A stretch of DNA of 28,147 nucleotides from a virus, in IMG/VR virus record IMGVR_UViG_3300005471_000046, positions 1 through 28,147 of that record; one strand, written 5' to 3'. Positions 22,788 to 28,147 of the stretch are shown one piece after another. The position numbers and the translations under genes are program-made. Position 1 is the first letter of the stretch; each line of letters begins with the position of its first letter. The notes under the pieces are model-generated. The model was not told where the DNA came from. It made no database searches and worked only from the letters and a program-made list of their open reading frames with translations.

Positions 22788-23452
22788 CGCGGGGCGAAAT
22801 TGAACTTGTAGGTAACGCCCATGCGTACCGAGTTGGTGACGATGTCGAGGCCCGGCACGACGTCGGCATAAAAGCCGCGCTCGTAGCGCAGATCGAGGAA
22901 CAGCGGCGCGTCGGGGAGCTTCAACCCTATGCCGCCCACCGCCTTCCAGCCATCCACGTTGCCGAGCGCGTCGACGTCGATGCGGCTCCAGGCTGCTCCA
23001 CCATAGACCAGCACGGAGGGAAAGATCAGATAGCCAGCCCGGCCGCCCATGGCGAGCTCGGTATTGACGCCGAGCTTATCCAGGTCGCCGAAGGCCCAGC
23101 CATACTGCACGAAGGCGCCGACCACGGCACGACCAGTCTGGAGGTCGCAACCCGTCAGCAGCCCGAGCATCGTGCCCTCGGCGCTGAGATTGATGGGCGA
23201 GGACGTATCCGTGGCGCCTTGCAGCAAGCCGGCGCTGGCGCCGACGCTGCAGCCGGTCCACGGGGTCTCGGCCGCAGCGAGTGCGGCATCCCTGGCTGGG
23301 CGTCCCGGCAGGCCCTCGGCGCGCGCCGGGGCGGTGAACAGGGAGACGATCATAACGGCGGCCGCCATGCCGATCAGCGTGGCCAGCAAGTTGCGCCCAA
23401 ACGCGGGACGCGGCGTGTCGAAATAGCTGATGATCTGTTTCACTTGTCGCAT
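22784..23452 (-). CDS. Omp25/Omp31-like outer-membrane beta-barrel (222 aa)
   Basis: From ATG 23452 the protein has a long N-region (MRQVKQIISYFDTPRPAFGR), a hydrophobic core (NLLATLIGMAAAVMIVSLF) and an APARA-EG signal peptidase I site, then a mature domain of about 175 residues. Alternating hydrophobic strands (AVVGAFVQYGWAFG, ELAMGGRAGYLIFPSVLVYG, WKAVGGIGLKL, LFLDLRYERGFYAD, VRMGVTYKF) match small eight-stranded porin-family barrels of Alphaproteobacteria. Two Cys (GCSVG, TGCDL) may pair. The last strand ends YKF but is followed by NFAPR, so the C-terminal aromatic typical of barrels is not last. A GTG at 23530 would add 26 residues covering two hairpins and lacks support. It likely alters the host surface (for example exclusion of other phages) if expressed in a lysogen. 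Confidence 0.8.
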   Translation of the reverse strand: MRQVKQIISYFDTPRPAFGRNLLATLIGMAAAVMIVSLFTAPARAEGLPGRPARDAALAAAETPWTGCSVGASAGLLQGATDTSSPINLSAEGTMLGLLTGCDLQTGRAVVGAFVQYGWAFGDLDKLGVNTELAMGGRAGYLIFPSVLVYGGAAWSRIDVDALGNVDGWKAVGGIGLKLPDAPLFLDLRYERGFYADVVPGLDIVTNSVRMGVTYKFNFAPR

Positions 23453-23460
23453 GAGGTGCT

Positions 23461-23473
23461 GTGCCCCCGGCAC
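23461..23473 (-). repeat. Short inverted repeat just before barrel start
   Basis: GTGCC and GGCAC (5-bp arms, 3-nt loop) end 9 nt from the ATG of the barrel gene. In the mRNA it would cover the ribosome-binding region and could limit translation. The stem is short. Confidence 0.5.
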
Positions 23474-23490
23474 GAGTTGATTGATCGGAT

Positions 23491-23514
23491 GTTTTTGCCA
23501 GCCTCGGCAAAAAC
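23491..23514. promoter_or_regulatory. 9-bp inverted repeat upstream of barrel gene, operator-like
   Basis: GTTTTTGCC (23491-23499) and GGCAAAAAC (23506-23514) form a perfect dyad with a 6-bp centre, starting 39 bp before the barrel ATG. It lacks a following T run, so it is not a typical terminator; the symmetry and AT-rich flanks suit a DNA-binding protein site or a 5'-UTR hairpin. Confidence 0.6.
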
Positions 23515-23722
23515 CAGCACGCACGTTCACGCGGTCGGGGAACGGAGCCCCGGAGGATTGTTGTTTGGCGGGCTACGTCAGTTCGCGGCGCATCGCCAGC
23601 CCTGCAACGTCATTTTTCCCCCACAATCATGGGGCACATTGCGCGAATGGTTTGGCGTTGTGGCGTGTCGGTTGCGTGAGTTTGGGTAGCGGCAATCTGT
23701 AATGCGTACCGCTCGCGTTCGG

Positions 23723-23756
23723 CCTCCAGTGGTTTCCCCGCACGGGCTACTGGAGG
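23723..23756. repeat. Nested inverted repeat (8-bp outer stem)
   Basis: CCTCCAGT (23723-23730) and ACTGGAGG (23749-23756) are perfect complements, with CCCG-CA-CGGG nested inside. It lies 10 bp from the next, longer inverted repeat. No T run follows on either strand. Confidence 0.65.
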
Positions 23757-23766
23757 TCTGCGCTTT

Positions 23767-23795
23767 GCTTAATACGGGCCGCGCCCGTATTAAGC
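23767..23795. repeat. Perfect 13-bp inverted repeat
   Basis: GCTTAATACGGGC (23767-23779) and GCCCGTATTAAGC (23783-23795) are perfect inverted arms separated by 3 bp. The RNA would form a very stable hairpin in either direction, but without a U tract. The AT-rich arms and G/C loop end suit a palindromic operator or an antitermination/processing hairpin in the leader. Confidence 0.75.
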
Positions 23796-23927
23796 TTCCG
23801 ACGTACGGCGCAGAACGGCGCCAGCGTCAAGGTCCAAAGGTGCAGATGAGCAAGGCCTGCGCGCGTTTGGCCGAACCGCAGCCGCCGTCGGAATTGTTTC
23901 ACGAGAAGCACGAGCCGGTTGAGCTTT

Positions 23928-23949
23928 CCTAACATCAAAGACAGTTAGG
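23928..23949. repeat. Inverted repeat CCTAAC...GTTAGG
   Basis: 6-bp arms CCTAAC (23928-23933) and GTTAGG (23944-23949) separated by 10 bp give a 22-bp dyad with half-sites about 16 bp apart, a spacing suited to a dimeric DNA-binding protein. It lies about 120 bp downstream of the NusG-like stop on the minus strand. Confidence 0.45.
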
Positions 23950-24067
23950 GTATCGGCCGCGTTCGTGTTGCATGGCCCGATTTTGCACCTGCGTCTTGGC
24001 TTGCCACGGCCGAGCAGGGCGACGCCACGCACCGGACACATGAGCAAAACTAAATCATGGACCCTCC

Positions 24068-24673
24068 CTAGGTGATTTTCTCCAGCGCCGCAACTGAAAT
24101 CGGTATTTCCTGCAGCGTGCCGAAGAAGCTCAGCAGAATGCGTGCCTTTTTTGCATCAGCATCGATGTCCTTGACGGTGACCTCGTGGCCGCGGAACGCC
24201 TCGCTGGTGATGCGGGCACGATCACCGACCTTGAGACCCCGGATGGATTGAGAGGCTGGGAGCGATCGACCATTCAACTGCATGAGAAACCTCACATCGT
24301 CTTGGGTGAGCTGGGCGGGCTTGCCGCCGAAGCCGACGACGCCGCGGACCAGCGCGCGCCCCGGCATCCGCTCGAGCAAGCCTTCGATCGCCTGCTTGAA
24401 CAGAAACAGGTTCATTGGCCCATCAAAGCCGGCGAACACGTAGCCGCGGAAGATGGGATAGGGCTTGGCCTCGGTCTTGGTGGTGGCGCCGACGCGCTGC
24501 CAATAGGTGTCTTTGGGCAAGAGCGTCTTGTGGCCGAGGGCCTTGACTTGAGCTTGCGCGCCATACTCGGCCGACGGAACCGTCGTCAGCGCGTACCAGC
24601 GCAGCGCCATCAGATCGACGGGCGTTGCGGTTGCCTCCAACCCGACATTCAACCCGACATTTTCGCTGGCCAT
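24068..24673 (-). CDS. NusG/RfaH-like transcription factor (201 aa)
   Basis: Residues about 25-112 form an NGN-type domain (RWYALTTVPSAEYGAQAQVK, then PYPIFRGYVFAGFD), where WYALTT and the PIFRGYVF stretch match the conserved RNA-polymerase-binding core of NusG and RfaH. Residues about 147-200 form a KOW domain (LKVGDRARITSEAFRGHEVT, ILLSFFGTLQEIPISVAALE). NusG-like proteins clamp RNA polymerase and suppress pausing or termination; phage versions may act as antiterminators. The start ATG overlaps the upstream gene by 25 bp; a second in-frame ATG at 24610 would still keep both domains. It is the last gene of the early block, directly before the structured control region. Confidence 0.85.
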   Translation of the reverse strand: MASENVGLNVGLEATATPVDLMALRWYALTTVPSAEYGAQAQVKALGHKTLLPKDTYWQRVGATTKTEAKPYPIFRGYVFAGFDGPMNLFLFKQAIEGLLERMPGRALVRGVVGFGGKPAQLTQDDVRFLMQLNGRSLPASQSIRGLKVGDRARITSEAFRGHEVTVKDIDADAKKARILLSFFGTLQEIPISVAALEKIT

Positions 24674-24936
24674 GCCGCGCCCTCCGGCTCACGCCCTTCC
24701 AGTTCTCGCCGCCTGTCGGCCGCCGCTTTCGGATCCTTGTAGGCAAACCGGCGCAGCTTCGGCCGGCGTCCGCCACGGCTATCGCGCTCGCGCGTGTCGT
24801 CGCCATAAAGCTGCAGCGATGATACCACCTCGTCGGCCGTGCCGGCGCGCAGCCCCAGAGCTTCATCGATCAGCTTCAGCGCCATGGCGTGCAGGCTCCA
24901 GATTTCGTCGACCTGGCGTTGCAGGAGGTAACTCAT
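24649..24936 (-). CDS. Unknown basic protein (95 aa)
   Basis: ATG at 24936 overlaps the stop of the membrane-protein gene (ATGA). The N-terminal half is helical (MSYLLQRQVDEIWSLHAMAL, LIDEALGLRAGTADEVVSSL); the C-terminal half is strongly basic (RRPKLRRFAYKDPKAAADRR), suggesting nucleic-acid contact. No domain is recognised. It overlaps the NusG-like gene downstream, so the two may work in the same step. Confidence 0.72.
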   Translation of the reverse strand: MSYLLQRQVDEIWSLHAMALKLIDEALGLRAGTADEVVSSLQLYGDDTRERDSRGGRRPKLRRFAYKDPKAAADRRRELEGREPEGAAWPAKMSG

Positions 24937-25145
24937 GGGGAAACCCCAACCTGTCCGCACACGAAGCCGAAAACTGCCGGCACCCACCAATCCATGGTCA
25001 CATACGCCAGCCCGAGAACGGCTCCCCAGGACATGAGCGATGAGACCACATCAACGGCGAACGAGTACACCCAGTGCTCTTGCGTGCGGTCACGCCAAAT
25101 CCAGCGCGCAAACGCTGGTCGCGTGTCGTGGTGCTGCATCGTCAT
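24933..25145 (-). CDS. Two-helix membrane protein (70 aa)
   Basis: ATG at 25145 overlaps the stop of the 48-residue gene (ATGA), with AAAGGG 6 nt upstream. After a basic, soluble N-terminus (HHDTRPAFARWIWRDRTQEH) there are two hydrophobic helices: about 25-48 (WVYSFAVDVVSSLMSWGAVL) and 53-68 (WWVPAVFGFVCGQVG). The size and topology resemble small two-helix phage holins, but it sits in an early block far from any endolysin, so that is only one possibility. Confidence 0.72.
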   Translation of the reverse strand: MTMQHHDTRPAFARWIWRDRTQEHWVYSFAVDVVSSLMSWGAVLGLAYVTMDWWVPAVFGFVCGQVGVSP

Positions 25146-25288
25146 GGGGCGCCCTTTCGCTTGACGCTGACCTTCTTGCTGCCGCGCTGTTTCAAGCGGG
25201 TCGACACGTCGAGCCTCCGCTTGTCCCGGACAAGCTTTCCATCCTTGATGCGGAAGCCTTTGAGGGCGATGCGGTGGCCGGTGCTCAT
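25142..25288 (-). CDS. Small basic protein (48 aa)
   Basis: I use ATG 25288 (MSTGHRIALKGFRIKDGKLV), which overlaps the stop of the 47-residue gene (ATGA). The product is very Lys/Arg-rich throughout (RDKRRLDVSTRLKQRGSKKV, then SVKRKGAP), consistent with a small nucleic-acid-binding protein. A longer open frame to 25408 is antisense-like and Arg/Cys-rich. No family recognised. Confidence 0.62.
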   Translation of the reverse strand: MSTGHRIALKGFRIKDGKLVRDKRRLDVSTRLKQRGSKKVSVKRKGAP

Positions 25289-25428
25289 GGCGCAAACCGC
25301 ATATGCGTCGGGCTCCCGTCGTCGAACAGCACGACAATCCACTCTGCGGTCACAACAATGCAGGTACCGTCGCGACCGTTGATCGTGCAGCGCTGGCCTA
25401 GACGCCACGGGTTGCGTTCTTCGCTCAT
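25285..25428 (-). CDS. 47-residue protein in the overlap chain
   Basis: ATG at 25428 overlaps the upstream stop (ATGA) and the stop overlaps the next ATG, so this short frame fills the space between two coupled genes exactly. The product (MSEERNPWRLGQRCTINGRD, then GTCIVVTAEWIVVLFDDGSP and THMRFAP) has a small beta-barrel-like pattern with alternating hydrophobic strands. Two Cys at 14 and 23. Function unknown; continuity of the overlap chain is the main support. Confidence 0.72.
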   Translation of the reverse strand: MSEERNPWRLGQRCTINGRDGTCIVVTAEWIVVLFDDGSPTHMRFAP

Positions 25429-25676
25429 TTCCGTGTCTCGTCTCGCTTGCGTTCGTTGGTCGGGCTGCGCGCGTAATAGGATTGCCGCGGCGGCTTCGAT
25501 TTGCGGGAGCGCGGCGTCGGCTTCGGGTTCGGCGGCCGGCCGATGCCGTACTTGCGCACCAGCCTACCCAACAGACTGGTGGACATGCCGCACTCTCTGG
25601 CGATGGTGACGGCGTGCTGGCGTGTGGTCGCCCACAGAGCCAGAGCCTTGCGCTCGTTGATGCGAAGCTCCGTCAC
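25425..25676 (-). CDS. Small helix-turn-helix protein (83 aa)
   Basis: The start is GTG at 25676 overlapping the preceding stop (GTGA), with AGGAG 8 nt upstream. The N-terminal half has a helix-turn-helix (AVTIARECGMSTSLLGRLVR), followed by a long Pro/Arg/Lys-rich tail (PPNPKPTPRSRKSKPPRQSY). This suits a small DNA-binding regulator; no particular family is assigned. The upstream part of the same open frame (to 26036) is shadow sequence. Confidence 0.72.
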   Translation of the reverse strand: MTELRINERKALALWATTRQHAVTIARECGMSTSLLGRLVRKYGIGRPPNPKPTPRSRKSKPPRQSYYARSPTNERKRDETRK

Positions 25677-25858
25677 GATTTCGTCTCCTGCACCTTCTCC
25701 CATTTCCAGCCCTTGGCCTTGCAGTAGGCGGCGACACGCTGGCCGTCCCACCCCTTCATGTACTTGACGATGTCGGCGGCCTCTTTGACCTTGCCGTGCT
25801 CGGCAACGATGCCAGCATAGAAATGCGGGGCGTCGATCACGATCAGTGTTTCTGTCAT
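25673..25858 (-). CDS. Unknown small protein (61 aa)
   Basis: ATG at 25858 overlaps the stop of the Lar-like gene (ATGA). The product (MTETLIVIDAPHFYAGIVAE, HGKVKEAADIVKYMKGWDGQ, RVAAYCKAKGWKWEKVQETK) starts with a beta-strand and continues as helices with many Lys and Trp. It looks like a compact soluble domain. No family recognised. Confidence 0.75.
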   Translation of the reverse strand: MTETLIVIDAPHFYAGIVAEHGKVKEAADIVKYMKGWDGQRVAAYCKAKGWKWEKVQETKS

Positions 25859-26079
25859 GACACCGACTCCACGTCGGGTCGCCTATTCCAAATATCGACG
25901 GGGCTTTTCGGATTGGCGATCGCCGGGGTTCGCAGATCGCACGCCCTGCAGCGCACAGAGTAAAACTGCCGATCACGGTAGCCCATCTCGAACCCGCCGC
26001 TTCCCCAGCATTTGTCAAACCAAGCCTCGCCACCACAGCACGGGCACGGCTTCAGCGTCGGCTTCTCGCTGTCCGTCAT
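25855..26079 (-). CDS. Lar-like zinc-ribbon protein (74 aa)
   Basis: The pattern LKPCPCCGG near residues 9-17, a later CRAC pair (about residues 44-47), and the closing PVDIWNRRP match the Lar (restriction alleviation) family: CPxCG..., CxxC and a conserved W-N-R-R end. These small zinc-binding proteins in phages and prophages can modulate host type I restriction, but many members are untested. It follows the methyltransferase gene with an ATGA overlap, so restriction evasion is a consistent theme. Function assignment is by family resemblance only. Confidence 0.75.
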   Translation of the reverse strand: MTDSEKPTLKPCPCCGGEAWFDKCWGSGGFEMGYRDRQFYSVRCRACDLRTPAIANPKSPVDIWNRRPDVESVS

Positions 26080-27065
26080 TCCGCCGTCTCCGTTTCCAGA
26101 GCATCGAACAGGCTGGCCGTCTTGGTATCCTCTGGCGCGCCTTCATAGGCAATGCGCACGTTCTTGATGGCCTGGCGATAGTAGGACGGCTTGAGCTCCA
26201 CGCCGAGCGCCTTCCGCCCCGCCCGCAAGGCGCTGTAGACCTCGCTGCCGACGCCCATGAACGGCGTCAGCACCGTCTCGCCGGGATTGCTCCACAGCAC
26301 CAGCACGCGATCGATCACGTCGAGCTGAAGCGGGTGGCAATGTTTCTCGTCTTCCGTATCGCGGGCCTCGCGGAACGGCAGCACCCGGCCGATGCGGATA
26401 TCATCCCAGAACGCCGAGGCGTATTGTCGCCAAATCCAATGCGAGTAGCGGTTCTCGATCTGATTGCCGGTCCAGCCGCGATAGCGCAGCAGCTCGGCCG
26501 GCATCTCGCGCTCGCCAGCGTACTCCATCAGCCCGGTCGGGTGCGTGATCGGAATGGCGTTCTTGCCATGCCGGCGGAACACCAAGAGGTAGTCGGCCGA
26601 TGCCACGCTGCAGCGCGAGCTGTCCTCGATCAGCGATCGATGTGCGAGGTTCTTGGCCATGGTGCGGTTGCGCACCGCCAGCGGCTCTTTCCATATCGCG
26701 TAGCGAGCGATGAAGTGCCAGCCCTCTTTCTCGTGCAGGCGGATAATGTCGCCGGGGAAGTCGATCAGATGGTCGGTGCCGCTGTTGCCGGACGGGACAT
26801 CCATGCAGTGCACCGCCGTCATGCGGCCCGGCAACGTAATCCGATGCAGCTCGCGCACCACAAAGGCGTAGTGCTCGAAAAACTGTGCGTAGCTGCCGCA
26901 GTTCGAGAGGTCGCGGTCAGACGATGAATAGTGGAACAGCCCGCCGAACGGAGGTGAGTACACGGACAAATGCACTTTCTCGGCCGGCATCCCCGCCATG
27001 ACCTCGATGCAGTCGCCGTTGTAGGCCGCATAACGATCCGTCAGTTCCTGGTCGATCACAGCCAC
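26076..27065 (-). CDS. DNA methyltransferase, SPPF type (329 aa)
   Basis: The catalytic motif IV SPPFGG lies at about residues 37-42, near the N-terminus, and the SAM-binding FxGxG motif in TPFMGVGSE lies at 267-275, followed by ALGVELKPSYY. That order (catalytic motif first) is the beta class of amino-methyltransferases; SPPF/SPPY points to N4-cytosine more than N6-adenine (DPPY), but does not settle it. The central region (SDRDLSNCGSYAQFFEHYAF, MTAVHCMDVPSGNSGTDHL) resembles phage solitary methyltransferases. I use GTG 27065 (AGGAGG 10 nt upstream inside the helicase gene); GTG 27059 with a 4-bp GTGA overlap is an alternative. No cognate nuclease is adjacent, so it probably protects phage DNA or marks packaging. 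Confidence 0.88.
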   Translation of the reverse strand: MAVIDQELTDRYAAYNGDCIEVMAGMPAEKVHLSVYSPPFGGLFHYSSSDRDLSNCGSYAQFFEHYAFVVRELHRITLPGRMTAVHCMDVPSGNSGTDHLIDFPGDIIRLHEKEGWHFIARYAIWKEPLAVRNRTMAKNLAHRSLIEDSSRCSVASADYLLVFRRHGKNAIPITHPTGLMEYAGEREMPAELLRYRGWTGNQIENRYSHWIWRQYASAFWDDIRIGRVLPFREARDTEDEKHCHPLQLDVIDRVLVLWSNPGETVLTPFMGVGSEVYSALRAGRKALGVELKPSYYRQAIKNVRIAYEGAPEDTKTASLFDALETETAE

Positions 27066-28147
27066 GACGGCAATCCCTCCTGCTTGTTGAATGCAATGGT
27101 GCGATCGATGTTGATCGCGTTGTTCATGTGGCGCACGAGCTCGGCGAACATCTTGTCGGCGGCCACCGCCTTGCGCTGCAGGTTGGCCAGCACGTTGCTG
27201 TCGCCGTCGGTGGTGACGATGTCGACCGTGACAGGGCGCTTTTGGCCGAAGCGCCAGCACCGCCGCACGCTCTGGTAATAACCCTCGAACGAGTGCGACG
27301 GGAACGATACCGAGTGATTGCAGTGCTGGAAGTTGAGGCCCCAGGCGCCGATCTTCTCTTTGGTGACGAGCACGCGCGCCTTGCCGTCGATGAAGGCCAG
27401 GAACTTCTCTTCTTTGGCGTCCTCGCTGTGCTTGCCACTCACCTGCACACAGTCAGAGATCATGCGCTCGAGCGTGTCACCTTCGTCGTTGAGCTGGCAC
27501 CACACCAAGGCGGGCTGGCCCGTGCCGTTGACCAGCCCAGCCGATCGGGCGCAGCGCTCCTCGATAGTGCGGCGACGTTCCTCGCGCTGCTCTTTGAGGC
27601 CGACGGCGGGCCGCGCGAACATCTCGCCGGCCGGCAACGTCACGGTGTCGACCAGATGCTCGCGCTCAGTCAGCGGCGGCAGAATGAAAGCGCCGTCCTC
27701 GAAGCCCAGATCGGACGGCTTGCGCACGGCGCGCGACCACGAGCACACCCACTGCCAGAACGGCGTTTCGGCGTGGCCCTTGAGGCGCCACTTGGCCGTC
27801 TCTTCCAGAATGCGGTCCCGCTCACTGTGGCGAGGCCGGCGCACATGAGGTTTGATGCTGTTGCCCTGCTGGTTTTTGAAAAAGCGGGACAGCATGTCCA
27901 TGTAGCCGAGATGGCCCAAGGCCTCGCTGCTGGTGCCGAGCTCTATGTATTCGTTGGGCGAAGGCGTCGCCGTGCACAGCAGTCGATAGCGCATCTTGCG
28001 CATGCGGTCGGTGATCTGCTGCCGGCGCGCACCGTCGAAGGATTTCAGGATGGCGCTTTCGTCGCACACCATGCCCGCGATGTCATCGGCGCCGTCGAAG
28101 TAGTGCAAGCGGTCGTAGTTGGCGATGTTGATGCCGGGCCTGATCTT
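27056..28147 (-). CDS. SNF2-family helicase, partial (N-terminus outside window)
   Basis: The frame is open to the right edge (363 codons visible), so the Walker A region is missing. Visible residues 6-17 (INIANYDRLHYF), a DES box at about 29-31 (CDESAILKSF, the DEAx motif II), TATPSPNEY at about 59-67 (motif III), ARVLVTKEKIGAWGLNFQ (motif V) and QSVRRCWRFGQKRPV at about 292-306 (motif VI, QxxxRxxRxGQ) identify an SNF2-type superfamily 2 ATPase. Such phage helicases often lie beside a methyltransferase and may unwind or remodel DNA during replication. The gene ends inside the start region of the methyltransferase. Confidence 0.85.
   Translation of the reverse strand, partial: KIRPGINIANYDRLHYFDGADDIAGMVCDESAILKSFDGARRQQITDRMRKMRYRLLCTATPSPNEYIELGTSSEALGHLGYMDMLSRFFKNQQGNSIKPHVRRPRHSERDRILEETAKWRLKGHAETPFWQWVCSWSRAVRKPSDLGFEDGAFILPPLTEREHLVDTVTLPAGEMFARPAVGLKEQREERRRTIEERCARSAGLVNGTGQPALVWCQLNDEGDTLERMISDCVQVSGKHSEDAKEEKFLAFIDGKARVLVTKEKIGAWGLNFQHCNHSVSFPSHSFEGYYQSVRRCWRFGQKRPVTVDIVTTDGDSNVLANLQRKAVAADKMFAELVRHMNNAINIDRTIAFNKQEGLPSWL

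Larger units (their letters stand above)
23453..24067. other. Noncoding control region between early and late blocks
   Basis: About 600 bp without a convincing gene on either strand; short frames there have shadow-like composition. It holds at least four inverted repeats, listed separately, and lies between the NusG-like gene and the barrel and late genes. A late promoter would be expected here, but no clear -35/-10 pair was found by eye. The structured segment is a candidate site for antitermination or repressor binding. Confidence 0.6.

Noticed and set aside
23491-23514. Hairpin before the barrel gene as a rho-independent terminator
   Set aside because: No U tract follows the stem on either strand, and the poly-T/poly-A runs lie inside the arms.
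22460-23689. 409-codon plus-strand frame opposite the barrel gene
   Set aside because: Antisense composition; the minus strand has a signal peptide and barrel strands.
23702-24047. Short frames on both strands in the control region (76, 63 and 85 codons)
   Set aside because: No ribosome site or credible composition; overlap strong hairpins.
1-28147. tRNA genes, CRISPR array, integrase and attachment sites
   Set aside because: No cloverleaf, no regularly spaced repeats and no recombinase motifs were seen.

Overview
The window is a stretch of a tailed-phage genome (free phage, prophage or metagenomic contig), GC-rich and densely packed, read almost entirely from the minus strand. The portal (732 residues), a P22 gp10-like tail hub, a gp4-like connector and a run of three large Ala/Gly/Gln-rich virion proteins point to a short-tailed (podovirus-like, P22-type) particle. 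The GC-rich coding style and an Omp25/Omp31-like outer-membrane barrel suggest a Gram-negative, probably alphaproteobacterial, host; this is inference. No integrase, repressor, DNA polymerase, endolysin, tRNA or CRISPR array is visible, so the window is only part of the genome.

Layout in the direction of transcription (right to left). (1) 28147-24068, early/accessory block: the C-terminal part of an SNF2-type helicase, a SPPF-type DNA methyltransferase, a Lar-like zinc protein, several very small genes (one of 47 residues), a two-helix membrane protein and a NusG/RfaH-like protein. Most of these are linked by 4-bp ATGA/GTGA stop-start overlaps. (2) 24067-23453, a roughly 600-bp region with no convincing gene but several strong inverted repeats, likely the control region between the early and late blocks. 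(3) 23452-22710, an outer-membrane barrel gene and a coupled 25-residue membrane peptide, a candidate host-modifying (moron) unit. (4) 22477-14245, packaging and head: two small genes, small and large terminase, a small unknown, portal, scaffold, major capsid, a strong hairpin terminator candidate, and a small virion protein. (5) 14170-8181, small virion proteins: one with an exact 140-residue internal duplication, a tail-fibre-like protein, a sialidase (GH33-like) beta-propeller and a connector. (6) 8166-1, tail hub, fibre-like protein, three putative ejection proteins and the start of a collar-type tail fibre that leaves the window.

Three short open frames run against this order on the plus strand: two at 16869-17490 between portal and scaffold, and one 41-residue membrane peptide at 9131-9256 beside the sialidase gene. 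They look like small inserted transcription units (morons), though none is proven.

The most interesting parts are the phage sialidase with an altered first arginine motif, the phage-borne outer-membrane barrel, the NusG-like protein placed just before a long structured leader to the late genes, and the opposite-strand inserts.
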